64,000 nt of DNA from Streptomyces violascens (GTDB taxonomy: Bacteria > Actinomycetota > Actinomycetes > Streptomycetales > Streptomycetaceae), in assembly GCF_014649955.1 (NCBI RefSeq), contig NZ_BMUA01000017.1, positions 1 through 64,000 of the forward strand, written 5' to 3'. Shown here piece after piece: positions 42,120-50,000 of the stretch; positions within the stretch are counted from its first letter, which is position 1; each line of letters starts with the position of its first letter. The notes below the pieces were generated by a model. It was not told the origin of the DNA. It saw nothing but the letters and a program-made list of their open reading frames with translations, and searched no databases. Both the position numbers and the translations under genes were made by a program.

Positions 42120-42854
42120 TCAGGCAATGGCCCGGTCGGCGACCGGATCGGATAACTGGCGAACACCGGCCTCGTAGGCCGGCTCGTCGGAGCGGAGCCG
42201 GGCGAAGAGCGGCTCCCATGCGGCGGGCGCGCTGCCCGGCTCGCTGCGCATTTCGAAGGTGACGCCGCGCGCCGAGGGGCAGTACAGGGCCTGGACGCAG
42301 GCCTCGGCTACGTCCCGGCGCGAGACGTAGCCGTCCCTGCGGTCGCCCTGTTCGAGGGTGATGCGCGAGTCGCCGTCCAGATCGGTCAGCCAGCTCGGCC
42401 GCACCACCGTGTAGGGCAGGCCCGACACCCGCACCGCGTCCTCGCCGGCGAGCCGCCAGTCCAGCATCCGGCCGTACGCGTTCATCGGGTGGTCCCTGCG
42501 CGTCACATAGCGCTGGCTGACCAGCACGAACTGCGGGAGCACCGCCCCGCCGCGGGCCGCGGCCAGGGCGTTGCGGACCCCGGTGTGCAGGGTCGACTCG
42601 GGGCTGTCGGGGCCCGCCGGATCGGTCCCCGGCTCGACGGTGTAGACGATCGCGGAGCAGCCGCGCAGCGGAATGCGCAGCGTCTCCGGTTCGCGTACGT
42701 CACCGAGGAAGAACTGGGCCTCCTCGGGCAGTTCCCGGCCGCGCTCGGTGCTGCGGCCGACGACCCGTACCGCCTCGCCGCGGTCCAGGAGCCGTTGCGT
42801 TACGAGCCGGCCTACCCGGCCGGTACCGCCTATCACTGCGATCGGACTGTTCAC
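42120..42854 (-). CDS. NmrA-like NAD(P)-binding protein
   Basis: This 244-residue Rossmann protein has the N-terminal motif VIGGTGRVGRLVTQRLLDRG and an atypical-SDR layout (GDVREPETLRIPL, FVLVSQRYVTR, YTVVRPSWL, YVSRRDVAEACVQAL). The SDR catalytic YxxxK is not evident, which suggests a redox sensor or NAD(P)H-binding regulator, or quinone-reductase-like activity. Start: GTG at 42854 preceded by AGGAGAC, preferred over an ATG 24 bases upstream. It lies between the nucleotidyltransferase and glgX. Confidence 0.88.
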   Translation of the reverse strand: MNSPIAVIGGTGRVGRLVTQRLLDRGEAVRVVGRSTERGRELPEEAQFFLGDVREPETLRIPLRGCSAIVYTVEPGTDPAGPDSPESTLHTGVRNALAAARGGAVLPQFVLVSQRYVTRRDHPMNAYGRMLDWRLAGEDAVRVSGLPYTVVRPSWLTDLDGDSRITLEQGDRRDGYVSRRDVAEACVQALYCPSARGVTFEMRSEPGSAPAAWEPLFARLRSDEPAYEAGVRQLSDPVADRAIA

Positions 42855-42918
42855 GGAAGTCTCCTGAAAGAGCGTCATATCCGTTGATCGGTCAGGGAGT
42901 TGTCAGCCACGCATCGGG

Positions 42919-44259
42919 TCAGACCCATTGCAGGATGTCGTCCGAGCTGGTGAGCTGCGTTCCCGCGGGCAGTCCCGAGACGGCGGGCACGCGCAGCCTC
43001 GGGTAGACGCTGACCCCCGACAGGCGGGTCCCGGGCCACAGATGGGCGCCGTCGCCGAGTGCCGAGTGGTCGTCCAGGCGGACCGGGCTGCGCCGCTCGG
43101 AGTGCACATGCGCCATCGGCCCGATGTAGGAGTCGCTGATCTGCGCGTACGCCCCGACCACCGCGGCGTCTCCCAGCGCGGAGCGGCTCAGGTGGACGCC
43201 CTCGTGGACATCGACGCCGTCGCCGATGTCGGTGTACTGGAGGTGGACGCCGGCCCCGATCTCGGCGTGGCGGCCGATGCGCACCCCGGGCCCGATGACG
43301 ACGCTGCCGTCGGCGATCTTCTGGGCGAGGGTGGTTCCGGTGACGTTGTCCTTGGTGCGCAGGCTGGACTCGTGGATCCAGTACCGCGGTTCCGTGCTGA
43401 GCGGGCTCTCCATCGCCCGGTTCATCTGCGGGTACTGGCCGGTCAACACCTCGCCGAGGGTGGCGAGATAGTCGCCGATGCTGCCGAGGTCGCCGAGCCG
43501 GTCGATGGGCTCGACGGCGACCGGCAGGTCGTGGCCGACCAGCCAGGGCAGCAAGTCGCCGCCCCAGTCCAGGCGTTGCTGGGCCAGCCGGATCAACTCC
43601 GGGTTGCGGGCGGCGAGCCGGAGCCTTCCGCAGTCGATGAGATACATGCCCGCGCTGGTGGCGATGGTGCGGGCCTTCGGGGTGGCGAGCGCCTCGGGGA
43701 AGAGGTGCTCGATGAGTTCGATCCGGGGCTTCTCGACGAAGCCGGAGATGAGCCCCTGGTCGGTGGTGCGCATGACGCCGTACTTGTTGGCGGTCTCCTG
43801 CGGGGTGCGGGTGACGGCCGCGACCGTGACCAGGGCGTCCGTCGCGGTGTGGGTGGCGAGCAGCCGGTCGAGCGAGAAGTCGAACAGCGAGTCGACCGGC
43901 ATGACGAGCGCGGGCCCGGTGAGGTCCCACTGCTCCAGGTTGTGCAAAGTGGCGGCGCCCGAGCCGACGTTGTACTGGTCGAACCGGGACCGCGAGTAGT
44001 TGATCTCGACGCCGTACCGCTCGCCGTGACCGAGTACGAGCTTGATCTGGCTCCGGTTCTCCATGCCCTGGGCCACCACGTAGAAGCGGCGGATGCCCTG
44101 TTCGCGGCAGGCCTCGACGATCCACTCGATGAGCGGCCGGCCGGCGAACGGTATGAGCGCCTTGCTGCGGATGTAGTCGGCGGACTGCAGGGTGATGGGC
44201 TTCGCCCGTTCCCCCCTGCCGCCCGCCAGGATGATTCCGGCGGTGCTGTCGTCCCCCAT
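42919..44259 (-). CDS. Sugar-1-phosphate nucleotidyltransferase (NDP-glucose pyrophosphorylase type)
   Basis: This 446-residue two-domain enzyme has an N-terminal nucleotidyltransferase fold with the signature LAGGRGERAKPIT and YIRSKALIPFAGRPLIEWI, metal/sugar-site segments VMPVDSLFDFS and SGFVEKPRIELIEH, then a C-terminal left-handed beta-helix of hexapeptide repeats (VVIGPGVRIGRHAEIGAGVHL). By position it may supply ADP- or UDP-glucose for GlgM, but it lacks some GlgC hallmarks, so the nucleotide is uncertain. The ATG at 44259 is set by GAGGAGG just upstream; an ATG at 44316 has no ribosome site. Confidence 0.88.
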   Translation of the reverse strand: MGDDSTAGIILAGGRGERAKPITLQSADYIRSKALIPFAGRPLIEWIVEACREQGIRRFYVVAQGMENRSQIKLVLGHGERYGVEINYSRSRFDQYNVGSGAATLHNLEQWDLTGPALVMPVDSLFDFSLDRLLATHTATDALVTVAAVTRTPQETANKYGVMRTTDQGLISGFVEKPRIELIEHLFPEALATPKARTIATSAGMYLIDCGRLRLAARNPELIRLAQQRLDWGGDLLPWLVGHDLPVAVEPIDRLGDLGSIGDYLATLGEVLTGQYPQMNRAMESPLSTEPRYWIHESSLRTKDNVTGTTLAQKIADGSVVIGPGVRIGRHAEIGAGVHLQYTDIGDGVDVHEGVHLSRSALGDAAVVGAYAQISDSYIGPMAHVHSERRSPVRLDDHSALGDGAHLWPGTRLSGVSVYPRLRVPAVSGLPAGTQLTSSDDILQWV

Positions 44260-44316
44260 AGTGTCCTGCCTCCTCGGCTGACTCTGCGACCCAACAAATT
44301 CAACATTGGCAGTCAT

Positions 44317-44327
44317 CTTGAGTCAAG
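44317..44327 (-). promoter_or_regulatory. CTTGAGTCAAG palindrome before the nucleotidyltransferase gene
   Basis: This perfect odd palindrome lies 58 bases upstream of the chosen ATG, in an AT-rich pocket with two CAAGTAA repeats next to it. On the minus strand it reads CTTGACTCAAG, the same core as the elements at the XRE-TPR/glgA intergenic region. Confidence 0.55.
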
Positions 44328-44407
44328 TAACAAGTAAACATGGCTGGTTGGGGTGGGTTCGGCGGCTCCTTACAGCCCTCGGAAGCCGGGGCGGAGGGGA
44401 CACAAGT

Positions 44408-44436
44408 GAGGGCTGTGACGGATGGTCACAGCCCTC
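44408..44436 (-). terminator. Hairpin after the polyprenyl synthetase gene
   Basis: GAGGGCTGTGAC and GTCACAGCCCTC form a perfect 12-base-pair stem with a five-base loop, 23 bases downstream of the minus-strand stop. Confidence 0.75.
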
Positions 44437-44458
44437 GATCGGATTCGGCCCCGGTGGC

Positions 44459-45574
44459 TCAGCCCGGCCGGTTCCCGGCGGTGCTCGTCGCCGCGCCCGC
44501 CTTCGCGCCCGTCCCGGCGTCCGCCTCCGCACCGGACGCCGTGCCTGTTTCCGCGCCGGGCAACGCGGCCAGCGCCCGGGTCACGAACTCGGCGAGCAGA
44601 TCGCGCCCTTCGCCGAGCGGCAGTCCGTCGAGCGCGGCCACGGCCGCCTGCGCGTGTCGGCCGGCCAGCGCGAGCGATCTGTCGATCGCCCCCGACGTCC
44701 GAAGGATCATGGTCAGCGCGGCCAGTGCCTCGGCCGGATCCGTACGCCCCGCAAGGCAGTCCTCGATCCGCCGGCGGCTCGACTCGCCGGCGTCGCGATG
44801 GGCGAGGATGACCGGCAGTACGGGCCGGCCGTTGCGGACGTCGCTCGTCGGCGCCTTGCCCGCGCTCCGCGCATCGCTGGTGTAGGGCAGCAGATCGTCG
44901 TGTACCTGGAAGGCCACGCCCAGATGGTTCGCGTACGAGACCAGCGAGGCGAGCGCGGCCGGACCGCCCCCGCCCAGGATCCCGCCGACCTCGCACGCCG
45001 CGCGGAACAGCGCCGCCGTCTTCAGGCGGACCATCTCCAGATACGGACCCACCTCGAACACCCGCCGCCCGGTGAGCCGCGCCTCCAGGCTCTGGCCCCG
45101 GCACAGATCCATCCCGGCCCGCGAGATCGCGGTGACCGCGGTCACCACCCGGTCGGCCGGAACACCCCGCTCGCGGCACTCCGCGAGGCACTCGAAGAGC
45201 GAGAAGAACAGCAGGTCGCCCGCGACGATGGCCTCGTCGAACCCGTACTTGCGGTGGGCAGCCGGACGGCCGCGGCGCACCGTGTCCGCGTCGATGATGT
45301 CGTCGTGGATCAGGCTGCCGACATGGCCGAACTCCGCCGCGGCCGCCGCCGGGAGCACGCTCATCGGGTCGCCGCCGACGGCCTGCGTACTCGCGAGCAG
45401 CAGACAGGGCCGGAACAGCTTCCCGGCGGGCAGAAGGGAGTGGCGGCACACCTCGTCGAGGCCGTCCGCCCCGGCCGGCCAGCGCGCGTCGAGCTCACGC
45501 ACTACCGCATCGCGCAGCCGGAAACCCGCCTCGAACGCTTGCGGTGCCGTGCGAGACGCTTCGATTTCGGTCAT
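44459..45574 (-). CDS. Polyprenyl (probably geranylgeranyl/farnesyl) diphosphate synthase
   Basis: This 371-residue trans-isoprenyl diphosphate synthase has the first Asp-rich motif in LIHDDIIDADTVRRGRPA, GDLLFFSLFE, and the second Asp-rich region FQVHDDLLPYTSD, where the usual DDxxD is changed to DDLLP. It condenses isopentenyl diphosphate with an allylic primer in the cytoplasm; chain length cannot be fixed by eye. The last 30 residues are Ala/Gly/Thr-rich and low-complexity. No terpene cyclase is adjacent. It is divergent from the cytochrome b gene. Confidence 0.92.
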   Translation of the reverse strand: MTEIEASRTAPQAFEAGFRLRDAVVRELDARWPAGADGLDEVCRHSLLPAGKLFRPCLLLASTQAVGGDPMSVLPAAAAAEFGHVGSLIHDDIIDADTVRRGRPAAHRKYGFDEAIVAGDLLFFSLFECLAECRERGVPADRVVTAVTAISRAGMDLCRGQSLEARLTGRRVFEVGPYLEMVRLKTAALFRAACEVGGILGGGGPAALASLVSYANHLGVAFQVHDDLLPYTSDARSAGKAPTSDVRNGRPVLPVILAHRDAGESSRRRIEDCLAGRTDPAEALAALTMILRTSGAIDRSLALAGRHAQAAVAALDGLPLGEGRDLLAEFVTRALAALPGAETGTASGAEADAGTGAKAGAATSTAGNRPG

Positions 45575-45800
45575 GTGCCGAGTCCCGTCTGTCGAGCGAG
45601 CCCCTCAAAGACTGCGGTACGGCATTGTCGCGGACGGCCACCGAAATCAGCGGGAATGGCCGCCCGGACACCGTGTGCGGCGGCCGGGGCCGGGCACCGC
45701 CGCACGACCCGAACGCACCAGCCACGGTGAACGTGCCGCGCCCCATCCGATTGCGGCCATCCCCCTGACTGTCCATCACACCCCTTTACCACAGGCCCTG

Positions 45801-45830
45801 TTGGCTGCGGCGGTACGCCGTGTCTACCCT
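45801..45830 (+). promoter_or_regulatory. Candidate promoter of the cytochrome b gene
   Basis: TTGGCT (45801-45806) and TACCCT (45825-45830) are spaced 18 bases, 26 bases before the ATG, which fits a vegetative-type promoter with a short leader. The remaining 230 bases of the divergent spacer show no other clear signal. Confidence 0.45.
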
Positions 45831-45855
45831 GGTATCCGCCTGGGGGGGGAGACGC

Positions 45856-47499
45856 ATGAGCGGACGCATCGAAGGCACCCGGACCAACGGACGGCCGCCC
45901 GAGACCGGCAGGGGCGAGCGGCTCGCGGACTGGGCGGACGGCCGGCTCGGCATCCACACGCTGGCCAGGGCCAACATGCGCAAGATCTTTCCGGACCACT
46001 GGTCGTTCATGTTCGGCGAGATCTGCCTCTACAGCTTCATCATCCTCATCCTGACCGGCATCTGGCTGACCCTGTTCTTCGAGCCGAGCGGCGTCGAAGT
46101 CGTCTACCACGGCTCGTACGTGCCGCTGAACGGCATCCGTATGACGCGGGCCTACGAATCCGCCGTGAACATCAGCCTCGACGTGCGCGGGGGACTGCTC
46201 ATCCGGCAGATCCACCACTGGGCGGCGATCGTCTTCGTAGCCGGACTCATGGTGCACATGATGCGGGTGTTCTTCACCGGCGCGTTCCGCAAGCCGCGCG
46301 AGGTGAACTGGCTGTTCGGCTGGACGATCCTGATGCTGGCCCTGCTCACCGGGCTCACCGGCTACTCGCTCCCCGACGACATGCTCTCCGGCACCGGCAT
46401 CCGCTTCGCCCAGGGCGCGATCCTGTCCATCCCCGTGATCGGGACGTACATTTCGTTCTTCCTCTTCGGCGGCGAGTTCCCCGGCCACGACATCATTTCG
46501 CGGCTCTATCCGATCCACGTCCTGCTGCTGCCCGGCATCATGCTCGGCCTGGTCGTGGTCCATCTGATCCTGGTCTTCTACCACAAGCACACCCAGTTCG
46601 CCGGGCCCGGCAGGACCGAGAAGAACGTCGTGGGAGCGCCCTTCCTGCCCGTATACCTGGCCAAGGCGGGCGGCTTCTTCTTCCTGGTGTTCGGGGTGCT
46701 CGCGGTGATGGGCGCGGTCGCCACCATCAACCCGCTGTGGGCGATCGGCCCCTACCGGCCCGACCTCGTGTCCACCGGAGCCCAGCCCGACTTCTACCTC
46801 GGCTTCTCCGAAGGGCTGATCCGGGTGATGCCCGGATGGGAGATCAACGCCTGGGGCCACACCCTCCAGCTCGGCGTCTTCATCCCCTTCATGCTCTTCC
46901 CGCTGATCATGACGGCGATCGCCGTCTACCCCTTCGTGGAGGCGTGGATCACCGGCGACAGAAGCGAGCACCACATCGCCGACCGGCCCCGGAACGCACC
47001 CGTGCGCACCGGCCTCGGCGTCGCCTGGCTGACGCTCTACGGAGTGCTGCTCATCGGCGGCGGCAACGACCTGTGGGCCACCCACTTCCATGTGTCGATC
47101 AACGCGATCACCTGGTTCGTACGCATCGGTGTCTTCGTCGGCCCCGCCATCGCCTTCGTCGTCGCCAAGCGGTTCTGCCAGGGGCTCCAGCGCCGCGACC
47201 GCGAAAAGGCCCTGCACGGCCGGGAGTCGGGCATCGTCAAGCGCCTGCCGCACGGGGAGTACGTGGAGGTCCACAACCCGCTCACCCAGGCCGAGCTGTA
47301 CACCCTGACCGCCCACGAACAGCCCCGGCCCTACGAGCTCGGCCCGACGGTCGACGCGAACGGAGTGGTACGCAAACCACGCCGCTCCGACCGCCTGCGC
47401 GCCCGCCTGGCCAAGGCGATGTACGGCCCCACCAGCCAGATCCCGAAACCGACGGCGGAGGAGTACCGGGCACTGCACCGCGGGGACGGGCATCACTGA
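45856..47499 (+). CDS. Orphan cytochrome b subunit of a bc1-type complex (QcrB-like)
   Basis: This 547-residue multi-span haem protein has the actinobacterial QcrB core. Haem-ligand histidines appear in LLIRQIHHWAAIVFVAGLMVH and in YPIHVLLLPGIMLGLVVVHL, with the quinol-site-like GYSLPDDMLSGTGIR. A longer soluble tail follows the last span. QcrA (Rieske) and QcrC partners are not in the window, so it is probably a second copy of the respiratory gene. ATG start after a G-run; the stop overlaps the convergent ROK gene by seven bases. Confidence 0.92.
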   Translation: MSGRIEGTRTNGRPPETGRGERLADWADGRLGIHTLARANMRKIFPDHWSFMFGEICLYSFIILILTGIWLTLFFEPSGVEVVYHGSYVPLNGIRMTRAYESAVNISLDVRGGLLIRQIHHWAAIVFVAGLMVHMMRVFFTGAFRKPREVNWLFGWTILMLALLTGLTGYSLPDDMLSGTGIRFAQGAILSIPVIGTYISFFLFGGEFPGHDIISRLYPIHVLLLPGIMLGLVVVHLILVFYHKHTQFAGPGRTEKNVVGAPFLPVYLAKAGGFFFLVFGVLAVMGAVATINPLWAIGPYRPDLVSTGAQPDFYLGFSEGLIRVMPGWEINAWGHTLQLGVFIPFMLFPLIMTAIAVYPFVEAWITGDRSEHHIADRPRNAPVRTGLGVAWLTLYGVLLIGGGNDLWATHFHVSINAITWFVRIGVFVGPAIAFVVAKRFCQGLQRRDREKALHGRESGIVKRLPHGEYVEVHNPLTQAELYTLTAHEQPRPYELGPTVDANGVVRKPRRSDRLRARLAKAMYGPTSQIPKPTAEEYRALHRGDGHH

Positions 47500-48788
47500 G
47501 GCGTTGTCAGGCGCTCCCCCCGCGCGGTCTGCCCGTAGGCCAGCGGGTCCGCGAGGACGCGCCGTGCGACTCGGGCCGCCGCGCCCCGGGCCGCGTCCCC
47601 CGCGAGCGACGAGGCGCGCAGGCGGCCGCACTCCGGGGGCCAGAGGCCCGACACGGTTCGGCGGGTCAGCTCACGGTCGGCGGCGGGGGCGAGCCAGGGC
47701 ATCAGGGTGCGGTAGATGCCACCGAGGACGACCGCGTCCGGGTCGAAGAGGTTGACCGCGCCGGACAGGACGATGCCCAGGGTGCGGCCCGCGTCGGCGA
47801 GCGCGCCGAGAGCGCTCTCATCACCGGCCCGGGCCCGGCGTTCGAGCTCGGTGACGCCCGGCATCCCGGCGTTCTCGTCGAGGCCCGCCGACCGCAGCAG
47901 CGCCAGCTGGCCCGCGTACTGTTCGAGGCAGCCCCGCGAACCGCAGCGGCATTCCGGCCCGTCCGGGTCCACCACCACATGCCCGATCTCCCCGGCGAAG
48001 CCGTGCGCGCCGCGCAGTAGTTCACCGCCGACCACCAGCGCCCCGCCGACCCCGATCTCCCCGGTCAGGTAGAGGAAGTGGTTCACGCGCCCGTCCGGAC
48101 CGCCGAACCACAGCTCGGCCAGCGCCGCGAGATTGGCCTCGTTGTCCGAACCGACAGGCAGGGCAGGGGAGTTGGGGCGCAGGAGCAGCAGGGCCCTGCT
48201 GAACAGCGCCTCGGCCTCGACCTGGTTCCAGCCCAGGTTGGGAGCCTGGCGCACCGCACCCTGGGAGACCAGGCCGGGCAGCGCCAGCTCCACGCCGACC
48301 GGGTGGAGCCCCTGCTCGGCCGCCGAGTCCAGCGCGCGGGCGGCGATCCGGGCGGCCCGGGCCAGCACGCCGGCCGCCGGCTCGCCCCGATTGTCGAGGT
48401 GCTCGGTCAGGCGCACCCGGTCGGTCCCGGCGAGGTCCACCACGCACACCGATACATAGTCGACGTTGACCTCGACCCCGGCCCCGGCGGCACCGGTGCG
48501 GGCCGGGGTCAGCATGGTGCCGGGCCGCCCGGCCTGTCCGCTGAACGACTTGCCCGACTCGGTGAGGAACCCGGCCCGAATCAGCTGATCGGCAAGCGAC
48601 GACACGGCCGCCCTGGTCAGGCCGGTGCGGGCGGCGGCCCCGGCCCGGCTGAGAGCGCTCTCGTCGTGCACGGCCCGCAGCACCAGGCTGAGGTTGTGCC
48701 GGCGCACCGTGTCCTTGTCCGCCTTGGGCGCGAGCGGCGGGGCCGGATGGCTGCGGGGAGTCGTCGAGTGGTCGTCCATATCGTCCAT
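47493..48788 (-). CDS. ROK-family transcriptional regulator
   Basis: This 431-residue protein has an N-terminal winged HTH (LVLRAVHDESALSRAGAAA, GLTRAAVSSLADQLIRAG) followed by a sugar-kinase-like ROK domain with GEIGVGGALVVGGELL, HVVVDPDGPECRCGSRGCLEQYA (zinc-binding Cys cluster) and GIVLSGAVNLFDPDAVVLGG. It resembles XylR/NagC-type repressors that respond to sugars. The ATG at 48788 (MDDMDD) is preferred because the longer upstream frame is low-complexity; the ribosome site is weak. Confidence 0.9.
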   Translation of the reverse strand: MDDMDDHSTTPRSHPAPPLAPKADKDTVRRHNLSLVLRAVHDESALSRAGAAARTGLTRAAVSSLADQLIRAGFLTESGKSFSGQAGRPGTMLTPARTGAAGAGVEVNVDYVSVCVVDLAGTDRVRLTEHLDNRGEPAAGVLARAARIAARALDSAAEQGLHPVGVELALPGLVSQGAVRQAPNLGWNQVEAEALFSRALLLLRPNSPALPVGSDNEANLAALAELWFGGPDGRVNHFLYLTGEIGVGGALVVGGELLRGAHGFAGEIGHVVVDPDGPECRCGSRGCLEQYAGQLALLRSAGLDENAGMPGVTELERRARAGDESALGALADAGRTLGIVLSGAVNLFDPDAVVLGGIYRTLMPWLAPAADRELTRRTVSGLWPPECGRLRASSLAGDAARGAAARVARRVLADPLAYGQTARGERLTTPQ

Positions 48789-49130
48789 GAGCCTAATCCC
48801 AGTGCCGGAGCCCGGGACGTGGCCGTCCGTGCCGGGCGCGGAGACCTGGCCCGGCGCCCGTGTGCCCCCCGGCCGGGGCTCGTCGGTCGAACGGCTGCCG
48901 TTCTCATCGGCCGCATGCCGGCCACCTCCCCTCGGCCGGACGGCGCCCGCCTGACGAAATGCGGGGTGATCCGTTACCCGATCATGGCTCTTCCTTGCCC
49001 TCCCCTTTCTTCTTCGGCATTCACCCACCGGACAATTGCGAGCCAGTCCCCGATTTCACGGCCCCGTCAATTCCCTTGTATTGGCGAAAGGTTGACCCGT
49101 TCGGAGGAGAGTCGCAGGTGACCCGCCAGT
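48789..49130. other. Divergent spacer between ROK and DUF6445 genes
   Basis: These 342 bases have a pyrimidine-rich, lower-GC core around 48990-49090. A strong GGAGGAGAG (49103-49111) precedes a GTG at 49118, but that frame does not match the DUF6445 protein. I see no convincing promoter consensus, hairpin or extra gene. Confidence 0.4.
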
Positions 49131-49814
49131 ATGGTCGGCCGCATGCCCCCCAATCGTCCGGTGCTCCCGGTTCTTCCCTATCGCAAGCCCAAACTCGGTC
49201 GGGACTACTGGGTGCTGGACGATGTGCTGCCCAACATCGACGAGGTCAGGGCGCGTTGTGTCGCCAAGGACGACTGGGTCGAGGGATATCCGCACAAGCC
49301 CGAGTCCTGGCCCGGACTGCGCACCATGCCCGGCCTCGCGCCCGCCGAGCTCGCCCGGGTGGAGCGCCTGGTCAAGCAGCACACGGGTGCCAAGGAGCTG
49401 TGGCAGGCCACCGCCCCCGGGGGTGCCACCCTCAATCACAATTGCATCCAGGTCGTCGGCGCCGGCGAGAGCGAGCCGCGCCCGCACACCGATTCGCGGG
49501 CGCTGTGCCGCTATGCCGCGGTGCTCTACCTCAATCCACAGGCGCCCAAGGACTGCGGCACCAGCTTCTTCCGGCAGAGCCTGCCCGGCGGCGTCCTGGG
49601 CGGCAACATGGTCACCGCGCCGCACAACAACCTCGTAGAAGCGCTCGGCACGCGCTTCGTGCCGCCGGACTCCTTCACCGAGGACGTGCGGGTCGCGCAC
49701 CGCTACAACCGGCTGCTGCTCTACACCGCCAACACCATGCACAGCGCGACCGGCTACTGCGGCAGCACCATCGACGACAAGCGGATGACCGCGGTGTTCT
49801 TCTGGATGGCATAG
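49131..49814 (+). CDS. DUF6445-type protein, putative Fe(II)/2-oxoglutarate oxygenase fold
   Basis: These 227 residues have the layout of a small cupin-type oxygenase. HTDSRA provides an HxD pair, GGNMVTAPHNNLVEALG follows, and a distal His lies in YTANTMHSATGYCG, with an Arg in DDKRMTAVFFW suited to co-substrate binding. These residues match the 2-His-1-Asp/Arg pattern of 2OG oxygenases, but the assignment to function is inference. Start uncertain: ATG at 49131 or 49143; the best ribosome site upstream is poorly spaced for either. Confidence 0.75.
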   Translation: MVGRMPPNRPVLPVLPYRKPKLGRDYWVLDDVLPNIDEVRARCVAKDDWVEGYPHKPESWPGLRTMPGLAPAELARVERLVKQHTGAKELWQATAPGGATLNHNCIQVVGAGESEPRPHTDSRALCRYAAVLYLNPQAPKDCGTSFFRQSLPGGVLGGNMVTAPHNNLVEALGTRFVPPDSFTEDVRVAHRYNRLLLYTANTMHSATGYCGSTIDDKRMTAVFFWMA

Positions 49815-50000
49815 GCACGGCATAGGTCGCCGGCACAGGAAAACGACATACATGTGGTGCGGCACGCCAGATGGGGCGCTTGTTCGTTTGCCGTACCGCG
49901 GAACGTCACAGTGACGACATGGGGGCTTCCGTAGCCCTGGGTGTTCTTGGTACACCCCTCTCGCCCCCCTGTCCCCTCACGCTTGCAGAGGCCCCCACTC

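Noticed and set aside
44260..44316. Extended N-terminus (MTANVEF...) for the nucleotidyltransferase
   Set aside because: The ATG at 44316 has no ribosome site and abuts the CTTGAGTCAAG operator, while the ATG at 44259 has GAGGAGG and starts at the family's usual position.
49118..49825. GTG at 49118 with a well-spaced Shine-Dalgarno as a gene start
   Set aside because: Its frame encodes Arg/Gln/Gly-rich sequence without domain character, whereas the overlapping frame from 49131 gives a coherent DUF6445 protein.
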